A stretch of DNA of 64,000 nucleotides, from contig NC_057810.1 in NCBI RefSeq assembly GCF_018294505.1, positions 201,071,238-201,135,237 on the forward strand. Direction: 5' to 3'. The stretch comes from Triticum aestivum (lineage: Eukaryota; Streptophyta; Magnoliopsida; Poales; Poaceae). Shown piece after piece: positions 36,176 through 48,756 of the stretch. The position numbers were made by a program, and so were the translations under genes. Position 1 is the stretch's first letter; the number at the start of each line of letters is the position of its first letter. Under the pieces are notes generated by a model that was not told the origin of the DNA, did no database searches, and worked only from the letters and a program-made list of their open reading frames with translations.

Positions 36176-36966
36176 TTTATTCGGGAGAATGGCGGAAAAC
36201 GGCAGCCCAATAGTATAGTATTAAAAAACATCGAACACGTAATGATGATATCGATCAACCATGCTCGAATATATCTTGGTCTCCGTGCGAGCCCGTCTGT
36301 GTGTTTTCACTCCTCATCTCTCTCAAGGAACAGCGGGTTGGCCATTTTGCCGTCAATTGAGATCGGTTTGCTCACACTCCGGTCCCACATGTCAGTGATA
36401 TGCCAAGAGGAGGTGCGTTGACCGACTGGCCATACGCGAACTTGATTTTGCACCTTCATACTACTCCTCCCTTCGCCACAGTTTATAGGGCATGCTTCAT
36501 TATGATGCATTTCTCTCAATGCATTTCCACCACCAGAGAGACTTTAGACGCGTTTTGTTTAATGCTCAATTGATTAGGGCGTGGTAACCGCAATCAAGTC
36601 CACAATTTCCTCTCGATGTACTACGGAGTGGAGTAAGTGCATGCATGTGTGTACCAGGGGTGGAAGCACTGCATGCATGTTTGTACGCATTATTTCCTCT
36701 AGTAATAGATGCTGTGCTATAAATACCAATGCTATTTTTCAGGCCGATCGCTAGTCGCCTTGGTCCCAGAGATTTGTTTTTTGAAGCGCACTCTATAAAC
36801 AGTGACAGATGGAGTAGCATGAGCGGATTCAAAGAAGAGCGTATTGATGGTTGCTTCTTCTGAGCAACTTACAGTGGGAAAGGTGGGGCTTATGATTTGA
36901 CTGCTCATTACTCACTATTAATGCGGCGCAATGACCGGACTGAGTCTCCCATGTGGTTGTGCACTA
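36176..36966. other. Non-coding CACTA core
   Basis: No gene or clear repeat. Repeated GCATGCATG words only. Confidence 0.4.
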
Positions 36967-37113
36967 CTCCCTTGGTTCTTAAATATACTCCGGAGTATTT
37001 GTATTTCTAGATATTTCAACGAGCGACTACATACGAAGCAAAATGAGTAAATCTACACTCGAAAATATGCCCATTTGAAATTTGTAAAAGACAAATATTT
37101 AGGAATGGAGGAG
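36967..37113. mobile_element. Stowaway MITE (Tc1/mariner type), 147 bp
   Basis: Ends CTCCCTTGGTTCTTAAATA and, in inverse, TATTTAGGAATGGAGGAG. TA lies on both sides (36965-36966 and 37114-37115). The interior has GCGACTACATACGAAGCAAA and GTAAATCTACACTC, typical of Triticeae elements of this kind. Confidence 0.85.
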
Positions 37114-37510
37114 TATAATTTTGTGCATGGCACATGGACCAGGATGCTGAAGAGGCTTCTGGCAATGCTATCAAGCTTCCAGTATTTGTTTACATAATTG
37201 ACGTACTATACAAATAATTTTTCAGCGACATGAAATTGTATAATGCTCTAAGCTTTCAGCTTTTGTTTCGTGTGTCTTGCCATCGATGCTCTTTCGGAAA
37301 CAATAAAAAACTAACTTCCTTGCTAATGCATCTCAATGATTAGCAGATCAGAGCTAATATTTACATCACAACTGAAGACAAAGTTGTGAGAAGGTGTTAA
37401 ATTAAAATTGATCAATGCTTTCATTGGTAGCAACATCCCCCCAGTTCTGTCTAAATCAACAAGGCATGTTGGAAAAAAGTAGCTATTTGGAGCATGCAAC
37501 ATTCCGATCA

Positions 37511-37610
37511 TTTTGTGCAGTTCCACTAAAATAGAGCTGAGCATCCCTGTTCCAAAGATATTAAGTGTGATTACGATAATAGAGGACTGCTGATGAAACA
37601 GTAAACACAC
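37511..37610 (-). pseudogene. Downstream exon-like segment, unit copy 4
   Basis: The minus strand reads AGCTCTATTTTAG then TGGAACTGCACAAAAT. The frame VELHKMIGMLHAP stays open for more than 50 codons. A similar junction (GTGCAACTGCACAAAG) lies at about 37715. Its upstream word GGGATGCTCAGCT is shared with 27466 and 33861. Confidence 0.4.
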
Positions 37611-38121
37611 AAATAGAAGCCGGTCACCTTTGCAATCTCTCTTAAGACTAACTAGCTGGAGAAGATTAGGCTCGGAGTTGGATGAGGAGGATAGAGCAAA
37701 ACCAATCTCCCTTTGTGCAGTTGCACTGAAATGTAGAGACGTTGCCCGTGTGATATTTTAGTACAAATGCACAAAACACTCTTAAGAAAAAAGTGATTTG
37801 TGCAGTTCACCAAAAGGTTGCAATAGCAACAAGGTGAAATGGATAGCCCTGTTTGCAAAAAAGAGGTAGAAAGGAAACAATTACTGGCCAATAATAGTTG
37901 ATGACACATGCGACGACAAAAAAGAAGCATATTCCTTGTCCTAAGGGAAGATAACAACACGGTTGTGTTTGTCTAAAATGGAGTTAGGACGAGATTGCAA
38001 TATGGAAAGTACGCCGGACGAGCTACGTTTTGGGAAAAGAACTATGGAAGATCCACATGCAAGATTTTCCACATGCACCGATGTGGGAAGACGGGCAGTG
38101 GAGCAAGGCCAGTGGGGATAC

Positions 38122-38430
38122 CTGGGGGTCATCAGGATGTAACTAGGTGAGCGGCGGCGGGCAGGATCTGCCCATACCACGGCACCGAGCAGGTGGCGTA
38201 GGCCCTACCGCGTCGGAGCTTGGTCAGAAAGAACGGCGGGTACCACAGATCGGGATGTGCTGCCTCGGCACCGTCGAACGGAGAAATGATGCACATCATC
38301 CCTTTCCTTCGGTGGACGGGATGCGGCTGGATCAGTGACCAACGGTGAGAGAGAGAGAGAAAGAGAGAGGCCACCGTCGTCTTGTGTGTGATACTCTGAA
38401 GAGAGACAAACCCAGGAAGGCAGGCTCCAT
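38122..38430 (-). pseudogene. First-exon-like segment, repeated unit copy 4
   Basis: This is the fullest copy. The frame before the donor CCCCAG|GTATCC (38122) reads HLLGAVVWADPARRRSP then SYILMTPR. It aligns with copy 1 over about 25 residues. A TAG lies about 18 codons upstream of the WAD motif, so the frame is broken or the true start is later. The leader is GA/CT-rich (38341-38376). The encoded protein is not recognised. Confidence 0.55.
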
Positions 38431-38440
38431 TGTATATAGT
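38431..38440 (-). promoter_or_regulatory. TATA box, unit copy 4
   Basis: ACTATATACA on the minus strand, with TTTTTCTCCATAAAAATCGTTTTATA just upstream in plus-strand order, the same block as in copies 1-3. Confidence 0.5.
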
Positions 38441-38859
38441 GGAGCAGACTACCTTTTTCTCCATAAAAATCGTTTTATATTCTGTGTACGTGCCATTGAG
38501 CAATATAACTTTATTTAAAAATAATGCGCCAACGCATCTAGTCAAACTTTGTTTCGTGCACGCATGGTACACAACCTCTGTAGGTAAACAACCGCTACAC
38601 GTGTTCAAATTAGCACATGGGCTGCCATTTCGTACAGAAATGAGCTCCACCTTGTACCCGCGCGGTTGTGGCTGGGCACGAAGCGTGAGTACATGCACCT
38701 ATTATCTTCGTGTACGTACACCACCTACACGGGGTTGTGTGAGAGATACAAAAGCAGAGAGATATAATGTGTGGGTTCATGAGGGTTTTGTTTGGGGGGG
38801 GTCAATCAAAAAATGTAACATATGCAATGTGTGTGAAATAGAGTCCTTATATCATATAT

Positions 38860-39965
38860 ATAGAGGGGGCGATCCACGAGAAGAGAGTGGAGGTATCATC
38901 GGCTTGAGGTATCCATAGAATCGAAGAGAGGGATGATGACGATGATGCGTGTGTGTGTGTGCGCGCGCGATCGATAAAGAGTGACATCAAATTTGTGTGT
39001 GCCCACGTCAAAGATATAGAGTGGCTGGCCTACTGGAACGTGAGAGGGGACATGTGCCGTTTGTCTCTGTGGCATGGATACATACCTACAACGCTCAACT
39101 ATCGGTGTGTGGTGGGGGGGGAGGCCTAATTAACTATAGAGGTACAATGGCTGGTATATGTGTGGAGGAGGAGAGAGGCCTACCTTATGTATTAAGGGAG
39201 ATCGATCGGCATCCATGCATATGTGTAGGAGAGGAATAAGGTTGGGAGAGAGATATATCTTGAGTGTTGGAGGGGATGGTAGTGGAGTTGCTTCTAACAA
39301 ATGGTGGGAGAGGCTTACTAGACAAATGGAGGGCACGCCTGCAATATCAATAAGAGAGGGGATGGCTGCCTGTCTATGCACGTGCATGTGAGAGACGGGT
39401 CAGGAGGCATGCACGAATGATGAGGGGGGGCGATATGGCTGTGGTAAGCAGACGTAAGTACATAGGAAGATCAATCATCCTTTGTTAGAGAAAGGAGAGA
39501 CGTAACTTGTGAGGTACGTCGATCGATGGGTGCGGGGAAAATACTTAAATTCGACCTAGGTATATGTAGGGAGATCGATCGGTATACATGCATGTATGTG
39601 TTAGAAGAAAATAAGGCTCGGGGAGAAGGATAGAGAGAGAGGAATGCATCTAGGAGATGGTGCGAGAGGCAAACTATATCGAGGGGGAAGGAGTGTGCGA
39701 GTACAAGATCGATGAAAAGAGTGGTGGGAGTGAGACATGGATGGTGATAAGAGAAGAGGGGAAGCTTGTGTTTGTGGTAGGCACACCTGGCTAGAGAGGC
39801 ATATCGATTGATGTGTGCCATAAAGAAGGAGCTTGGGGGCCTACACACACCATGGGTGAACGACCTAAAGTGAAAAGACAAATTTGCATGATGGAGCTAG
39901 AGAATGCGGGCGTGTGCATGCACGAGAGAAAGTTAGCGCTAGCTAAAAAGATATGAGGATTATGT
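38860..39965. repeat. Purine-rich stretch with internal repeats
   Basis: The plus strand is dominated by A and G (GAGAGAGG, GGGAGAGAG) for over 1 kb. The segment AGGGAGATCGATCGG occurs twice (about 39206 and 39568) with similar sequence after each. A TG then CG run lies at 38948-38968. All open frames here are on the pyrimidine strand and look like composition effects. Confidence 0.65.
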
Positions 39966-40596
39966 GGGTGTAAACAACGAATAGAGATCATAATTCATTA
40001 TAAAAAGTGAATTATGATATTTAAAGAATTTATCATAGTGTTTTAAACCGACGCATGTGTGAATATATATAACGGTGATACACATGGTGTGGTTAAGAAC
40101 ATGTTATACTACATATAATATATTTTATCTCTACTCTCATAAAAAACAGAGTTGTTGATGATGGTGTGCTTGCCATCCTGCCATATAGGTTGTCTGATTT
40201 ATATCTAACGGATAGGAAGGAAACTATGGCAATTTTGAAAAAATATACCCACACCCCTCTCCATATTTGCAAATAAGGCCTCCCCTTGATCATGTTGATG
40301 TTCCCTGGAACGCATGGGCATCTTCCTAGTACTACATATAATATATAGAACATTGATTATAATTTGGGCTAATGTGTGGCTTTTGCAGCTCAGGGCTAAA
40401 TACTTGTCATAATGTAGGGGGCGAGGCACTATACTTTGTGTGATAAACACGGTGTACTTATGGAACATGGTTTAGATTATGAATATATAGTTAGTACATC
40501 AAATGTATTATTATTTGGAATCAACATCAAGTGTATTCAAAAAATTGAATTCGAGTTCATATAGTACACATATTTCATATCTATCTCTACAATAAT
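39966..40596. other. AT-rich non-coding CACTA core
   Basis: No gene is seen. The word ACTACATATAATATAT occurs twice (about 40110 and 40333). Confidence 0.45.
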
Positions 40597-40684
40597 TGTC
40601 AGGACCCCGATCCTAAGTCACACCGATCTAGCATGTAACACATCATATCACTTTGCGGCCTCACGCACGGTATTCCCACGGGTG

Positions 40685-43600
40685 TGTCACGCCCAAGATG
40701 CGACCCCGTCCTAAAGGAACTCGAAGGTCCCACCAAGGATAGAAGCGCATCTTGAAGACGCTTTTGCAAGGTGGATATCATTACATCAACATTACATAAT
40801 AGATGGGGATACATACAAAAGGCATACAATGCCACACGGATACATCAATACATCATACATAAGAGCACCATCTGACTACGGATGAAACACAAACAAAAAC
40901 TCAAACGACATCCACCCTGCTAGCCCAGGCTGCCGACCTGGAATCTATCCCTTGATCGAAGAAGAAGCAGAAGAAGAACTCCAAACAAGCAAACATCGCT
41001 CTCGCGTCATGATCATCGCATAACCTGTACCTGCAACTGTTGTTGTAGTAATCTGTGAGCCACGAGGACTCAGCAATCCCATTACCATGGGTATCAAGAC
41101 TAGCAAAGCTTAAAGGGGAAGGAAGGGGTAAAGTGGTGAGGTTGCAGCAGCAACTAAGCATATATGGTGGCTAACATACGCAAATAAGAGCGATAAGAGA
41201 GCAAACGGAACGGTCGTCAACTAGTAATGATCAAGAGGTGATCCTGAACTCCTACTTACATCAAACATAACCCAAAACCGTGTTCACTTCCCGGACTCCG
41301 CCGAGAAGAGACCATCACGGCTACACACACGGTTGATGCGTTTTAATTCGGATCTGGTGTCAAGTTATCTACAACCGGACATTAACAAATTCCCATCTGC
41401 CACATAACCGCGGGCACGGCTTTCGAAAGTTTATACCCTGCAGGGGTGTCCCAACTTATCCCATGATAAGCTCTCGCGAGCAACAAAGGATATTCCTTCT
41501 CCCAGGAAGGCCCGATCAGACTCGGAATCCCGGTTTACAAGACATTTCGACAATGGTAAAACAAGACCAGCAAGACTGCCCAGATGTGTCGACAAATCCC
41601 GATAGGAGCTGCACATATCTCGTTCTCAGGACAAATCCCGATAAGCTAAGCGTACAGGTACCGACGTAATCCAAGTTGCCAAGGAATGGACCCGCACGGT
41701 GCTCTAGTTTGGACCAACACTCGGAGGAGCACTGGCCCGGGGGGGGGGGGGGGTAAAATAAAGATGACCCTCGGGCCCTGGAAACCCAAGGGAAAAAGGG
41801 CTAGGTGAGGCAAATGGTAATACCAAGGTTGGGCTTGCTGGAGGAGTTTTATTCAAAGCAAACTGTCAAGGGGATCCCATAAATCACCCAACCGCGTAAG
41901 GAACGCAAAATACGGGAACATAACACCGGTATGATGGAAACTAGGGCGACAAGAGTGGAACAAAACACCAGGCATAAGGCCTAGTCTTCCACCCTTTACT
42001 AAGTATATAGATGCATTAATTAAATAAGAGATAATGTGATATCCCAACATAATCCTGTCCGTCATGGGGCAATCTTCAACTTCACCTGCAACTAACAATG
42101 CTATAAGAGGGGCTGAGCAAAGCGGTAACATAGTCAAACAATGGTTTGCTAGGAAGGGTGTAAAGGTTAGAGGCTGACATGGCAATTTGGGAGGCTTGAA
42201 GAGCAAATGATAGGTAGCGCAGCATAGCGATAGGACGAAGCAACTAGCATAGCAATGATAGTAGTGAGATCCAGGGTAGCGGTCATCTTGCCTGAAATCT
42301 TGCTAGGAAGAAGAACGAGTCCATGAAGAAGATGAAGCCACGAAGACGAACCAAGCGTAGACGAACGACTCCTCACGATCGCAACGAAATGAGAACTATT
42401 GAGAGAAGCACACAACATGGTAAACACACCACACATAACAAGGCATGATGCAGAACCAAGCATGATGCATGACAAGACTACATGAAGCTACTCATGGCAA
42501 GAGATCATGCAAACAAGAGCAACACATCAAGGCAAGTTTAAATGTGGCCGGAAACAACATATAACAATTCCGGTAAGTCCTCATATGCAAATTTCGAAAT
42601 TGGTTCAGATCTGAATAAACCTTATGTTCAAGTTGTTAAACGTCAAGTTAAAATGCACCAAGATGATCTACACGAGATTCTAGTCAAGTTACATATAAAG
42701 TTCATTTAATTCAGAGCTACGGCCTAGAAGATATGAGCAAAATAAGATAAACATGGCATTGATGCAAAATGCATACAACCATCAAGCAAACACCTCAAAA
42801 CATGTATGCAACATGATAATATTAAACTACATGCAAAATCAAGCAAGTTTCATATAGAGCACACTCAAAACGGAGCAACGGTTCAACAAATACACTCTAC
42901 AAGTTTAAAGGACAAGCTGTCCAAAACAACAACCAGGCATCTAGAAAGCATCAAAACAATGTGCTACAGCATCTCAACATAAGAACAGAAGGCATGGAAA
43001 TGATGTACAGGTAAAGCATAACAAAACATGAACACTGAGCTATCTCCAGAAATCACTAGAACATGCTCAAAAAGACATGGCAAGATTGCAAATAGTAACA
43101 GTTTCAGACTTAGCAGAAAATAACATCGGGTTGCAATGTTTAGAGTTATCAGACAACATGTTACATGATCTTATCATAGAAACTTCAGGCATGGCATTAT
43201 ACTACGAAATTCATAGAACAAAAGTCCTTTACTGACCATGAGCCAAAAATGATTAGAAGATATGATGGCACCCATGTAAACATAGCAAGTTTCGTTAACA
43301 TATTCAGCAAACATGGCATGGCAGGAACAACGATAAGTAGGCATGTTGGTGAGCTTGTACCACTCACCACAGAGAATTACATGGCATGAAAAGGCAACCA
43401 ACTGTAAGAAGACATGTTTATGAAGCTAATAATGGCAAGAGCAACTTCATAGCATGCTTGGATCACTATCAACAATCATGGCAACATTGAACTTAATGTT
43501 AACAGACTGACATCAACATTATTTAGCAACTTTGGAGCAAGGTTACGACAAGCTACAGTAGGCTATAAATGCAACCAGGGGCATGGATGGATATAGCATG

Positions 43601-45183
43601 ACATGGATAACAAAACATCCTTAGTGAACATCTCCAGATTATGCATAGAATGACTTGTAGAAGCAGGTTTACATAGCATCACAAAATAATAGATTCAGCC
43701 TAGCAAAACATCAACAACAAGTACCCAACTTAACAAGCTCGATGCACTCAGTACAAGACTCACAAAAATACATGGATTGCACCTCTGTAAATATGGCTTG
43801 ATGTAGTTCAAAACACATGTAGAGCTCATGCTCATAGGATGCACACATCAAATGCAACAAAAATGACAAATCATCAAGTTATAACAGTTTCAGTAGATTA
43901 ACATCATATAGCACTTTTGCAACGATGATTCAGGCATCAAGATGATCTCAAACAAGCATGGCACAATGGAACAAAATTAAGAGCATCTCTTATTGAACAT
44001 TTTGATATATTATGCACGCAAAACAGAGCTATATGCATGGAGATATGACAGGTCAAAGGGGGCACCAAAATACGACAGAAAAAGGGACTTCGTGGAATTT
44101 TGGGGTCAACCTCGTTTTTTTTCCAGATGTGGATCTGGGGCTTCGCCGGAGATGGGGAAGAAGGCGGCGGCCGGCGGGGAACGGGGCGCGGGGAGGCCGG
44201 GGAGGCGCGGGAGGCGAGGCACCGGCGGCGAGGAGCTCCGGGTGGCGCGGTGGAGGACGGCGGCGGTGAGGCACGCCGGCGGCGGGGACGGGACCCGACA
44301 GCGGGCGGCCGAGGGCGGCGCGGGCAATGCCGGAGTCGGGGACGAGGCAGGCCTCGGGCGGCGCGCGCAGGAGGGCGCTGGGTCGGGCGGCGGCGGCGTG
44401 CCGCGGCGGCGGCTGTCAACATGAGGCGGCGGGCGCGGCAAAGGGCAGCGGCGAAGGGCGCGGGCGCGGGCGACCATGGGCGGCGGCGGATTCGAGCCCC
44501 GTGGGCTTGGCGCGGGCCTCGCGGGCCGGCGGAGGTGGGGCGGCGGCGGTCGCCACGTGACGCGCCCCGATTGGCGCGGGCGGCGGCGGCTGGAAGTGTC
44601 CGGCCGATCCGAACGTGTCCAGCGGTGCGGAGGGAGGAAGGAGCTAGGGTTAGGGGGGAATGATCCGCGAATTTCGGGGGAGATGGCCTGTTTATAGGTA
44701 GAGGGAGCTAGGAGACTCCAAATGGAGTGCGGTTTTCACCCACACGATCGTGATCGAACGACCGAGAGCATGGAGGGGGTTTGGATGATCTCATGGGCTG
44801 TGGTGTAGAGGGGCTGGGCTGCAAAGAGAAGTGGGTTTCGGGCTACGCGGTTAACCGTTGGAGTATCAAACGGTCTCCAAATGGCACGAAAATTGACGGG
44901 AGGTCTACCGGTGGTGTACCAAGGCCGCTTGGCAAACATCAGGCCATTCTGCGAATGTTTAACACCCGCTCACAACAGGAGACAAAAGGGGGGACGCCGG
45001 AGGACATAGGAGTGCCGGATTGCAAAACAGACAACGGGGAAAATGCTCGGATGCATGAGACGAACACGTATGCAAAATGAAATGCACATGATGACATGGC
45101 AATATGGAACACGCAAGCAAATGACATGGCAACGACGGAGAATAACTGGAAGACACCTGGCGCATCGGATCTGGGGCGTTACA
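40685..45183 (-). mobile_element. Solo LTR of another retrotransposon family, 4.5 kb
   Basis: On the minus strand it starts TGTAACGCCCCAGATCC and ends TTGGGCGTGACA. It splits a sequence that is continuous in the sister element (GGGTGTCGCCTTACC). The flanking GGGTG and AGGTT agree at three of five positions, so the target duplication is eroded or I have misplaced one end. No internal region or second LTR is present. The segment 44130-44640 is extremely GC-rich and full of overlapping spurious frames. Confidence 0.75.
41739..41753 (+). repeat. Run of 15 G
   Basis: An uninterrupted G tract inside the solo LTR. Its length may be affected by sequencing error. Confidence 0.7.
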
Positions 45184-48100
45184 AGGTTCCACCTTACCTG
45201 GCCTGGGACCATTTGCGCCTTTTGGATCACATATATGATAGTGGCGCTAGCATCCATATGACAAAGAACACGGGCTGATATTGCTAGTCATGGACCGAAA
45301 GTGGCGCTAACTTACAGGGACAGGCATACATGACCCAACAATGAACGTGTCAATCAACAACGTATGAACCCAAGTCGTAGCAAGCTACATGGACTTAAAG
45401 GAACAACGTGTGACATTTCCCCGAAAGGACAGACACAGGAATGAAGAAGGACACATGCCAGCCAACCTAAGTGTTCCGGAGCAGTAGCAAGCTACCATAG
45501 CTCAGTGGAAGCACTAGGAGACATTTCTCGGTAAGATAGGCTACCAAGGATGAACAACTAGGTTGTCAGATCCCACACATACCAAGCATTTCAAATCATA
45601 CACACAATATGCTCGATATGTGCAAATACAACATGGCATCACAACATAACTCTATGACTCAAAGTATTTATTCAATAGGCTCCGAGGAGCAAGATATTTC
45701 AAACATGGGTCCCATGACCCAACATTCAGAGCATACAAGTCAAAGCACAAGCGGAGGCTTAACATGTCTGAGTACAGACAACTACAAATGAAAAGGGCTG
45801 AGAAGCCTGACTATCTACCAGATCCTACCGAGGCACAAGATCGTAGCTGAGATAACAAGCTAAATGTCGAAGTCCATGCGGAACTACTAGTGAGATTGGA
45901 GTCTCTCTGCAAAACATAAATTAAGAAAACGTGAGTACAAATGTACCCAGCAAGACTTACATCAGAACTAAGTACATATGCGTCATTATCAACAAAGGGG
46001 ATGGTGGGGTTTAACTGCAGCAAGCCAACTTTGACTCGGTGGCTATCCTGAACTACGACTGCAAGCAACTCTTTGAGGTAGCACACACGAGCTCACATAT
46101 TCACCATAACAATACACCACTATGGATCTGCTCCCATCTCCCTACGAGAACGCCATCCATAGCACTCATGCTTATCTTGCGCATTTTAGAGTATCCACTT
46201 TTACTTGTCTATGAACTGTATAGGCAACCCAGAGGTCCTTTACCGCGGACGCAACTATTCGAATAGATGATGTTAACCCTGCAGGGGTGTACTTCTTCAC
46301 ACACGCTCTCGCCACTTACCGCCATGTACACGTCATGTATCTTAGCAACCTTCAAGCGGAAGCCTAGCGAGGGTGTCGGCCACGACTTGACTAACCACAC
46401 AAGTCTCTAGTCCAGGTTTATCGCCTATTCAGGTTCCATCCACAGGCAGTCTGGCCGAAGTTTCCACATACGGCCCCGAACGATGTGAGCAGGGTTCCCG
46501 AGACACCAAACGGGCGCCCGGTACACCGTGCCATGTGCCTACCGCATCACAGCTCACCCCTCGGGTCAGCGTTGTGCACGGCCTCTAGCATACTACAAAC
46601 ACCAGAAACTACTTGCAACTCCTGGACACAGGACAAGGGTGGCTAATAAGTCGAGAGGGTCAATTAAGGATCCCATTGAGTGGTAGTAGCTGTTCATGGA
46701 TCACAAACACAAAACTCACTTCATGAGGACGGCTTTAATGAGAGAACCTGCCATGTACTCCTATATGGCCTCTCACCACTACCTTTACCAAATCGTGTTC
46801 ACACACTTAGCTCAGACACAGTAGGACATGTTCACAACATCCCAATTCATCCCCGATGAATCAGACCTGAGTCAACTCTAAGTAGTAGCAGGCATGACAA
46901 ACAAGCATGAAAGGGCTCAAACAACTCCGACTCATGCTAGTGGGCTTCATCTATTTACTATGGCAATGACAGGTCATGCAGAGGAAAGGGGTTCAACTAC
47001 CGCAACATGTAACAGTTGAATCGTTGGTGTCCTAATGCAGTAAAAGAGAGCAGGAGCAAGAGAGTAGGATTGTATCGGAATGAACAAGGGGGTTTTGCTT
47101 GACTGGCACTTCTAAAGATAGTATATCTCTTCATTGGTGTCATCAATCTCATCATCGGAACCACGTCTATCGAGAGGGAACAACCACCGGCAACAGAGAG
47201 GGAACACAATCAACGCAATGCACAATATGATGCATGATCATGACATGGCAATATGAGTGTGTTAGCCTAATTCAACTACAACCAGGTGGGTTTGGGTCAT
47301 TTTGAACCAAAGGTTCAACCCCAAACTCTAACTATGAATTTAAATAGTTCCTTATCATGTTTTGAACTAAACAACAATGTTAAGTTGTTTAAACATGCAT
47401 GAAACCAATATAGATGGATAGATTGGATTTTTCTGATCATTTTTCATATATAAATTATTTCATTTGGAGCTATAGTTTATTTTCTATGATTTTTAGAAGT
47501 TTAAAGCATTTTCTGGAATTTCCTGAATTGTTTTAGTCCAGAAAATGGTTAACTGCATCAGCATGAAGTCGGTGTGATGTCAGCAGGTCAATAGCGTCAG
47601 CCCAGGTCAAACCTGACGCTGGGACCCACATGTCATAGGCTCTATATTAACACAGAGTTAGTTTTTGTTAAACCAAATTAGCCAGGGGTTAGTTTAGCAG
47701 GTGGAGGCCCGGTGTCAGTGGGTGTGGGTTCAATTAGTGGCGCCTTTAGCCGCTAATGACGCTGCCACATCGGCATGGGCGAAGTCAAGCCGCCAGCGAG
47801 TTGTCGCGGCGGCAGGGTGGCTCGGGAATCGTCTGAGGAGCACGATTCGATGCGCGGGCGGCACCGTTGGAGAGCTGGGCCTCGTCCGCATTGACTCGAG
47901 CCGGAGCCAGGCCTAATGGTGACCGAAGACAACAACGGCGACCAAAACAGCAGTGGCCGAAGCTCGGCCAGGATCGGTGGCTCGCTACAGAGCGCCTCTA
48001 GATGATGGCCGCGGTGGAGCTCGTCAGCATTCTCGGGCGCTCGCGGACGGTCGCGGGAAAGAGGGACAGAGAGGGGAATCGCCACGGGAGAGAGAAGGAG

Positions 48101-48756
48101 AGGGCCAGGGGGGTGCGTGGTGGCTTTAGCCGGTCTAGGGCATCGGCAAAAGCAGGAGGTGGCGAAGAGCGAGCACGTGCGGGGCGACCACGCGCCCAGT
48201 CCTTCTGGCAGAGGAGGAAGATGACAAGGGGGCGCTTGTTGGCTGGGCTAGCCACTTGGGCTGCAGGTAAGCTCCAGGTAGGTCTTCCCTTTTTTATTCC
48301 TTTCAATTTCAGCTTTCTGTTTTGATTTGAATCTTGCCACTGTTTAAAATTCCAACAGTTTCAAACCAGTGCCAAAAACCCTTTGGATGATTTTATGTTG
48401 CTAGATGGACTTTTCCAAAAGCACATAGAACATTTCAAAGTTATGTGAAAATATATTCTATATATTATGAATATAATTCCAAATTCAAATACAATGATAT
48501 TATAAATTCCATGCCCAAAATACTCCACAAAAATGTTCACTCTTTTTGGTTTGGTCTCAAAGCCTTGCCAAAATTATCAAACATTGATGAAGGCATTTTG
48601 GTTTCATTGAATGCATTTTTTAAACTGGACCTATTTGGATTTCGGAGTGCTAGGGTTTGATCACCCCCATTTCAGGTTTCACATAAATTTAGACATGATT
48701 CAAGGATGACTATGCAACTACTTGCACAAAAACTCTAGGGTTGTGACAACTCACCC

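Noticed and set aside
41739..41753. Poly-G run as a quadruplex or regulatory site
   Set aside because: A single homopolymer in a solo LTR with no partner G-runs nearby and uncertain length.
44100..44663. A 187-codon frame and four overlapping frames
   Set aside because: Extreme GC content removes stop codons on both strands; the region belongs to a solo LTR and the peptides are low-complexity Arg/Gly/Ala.
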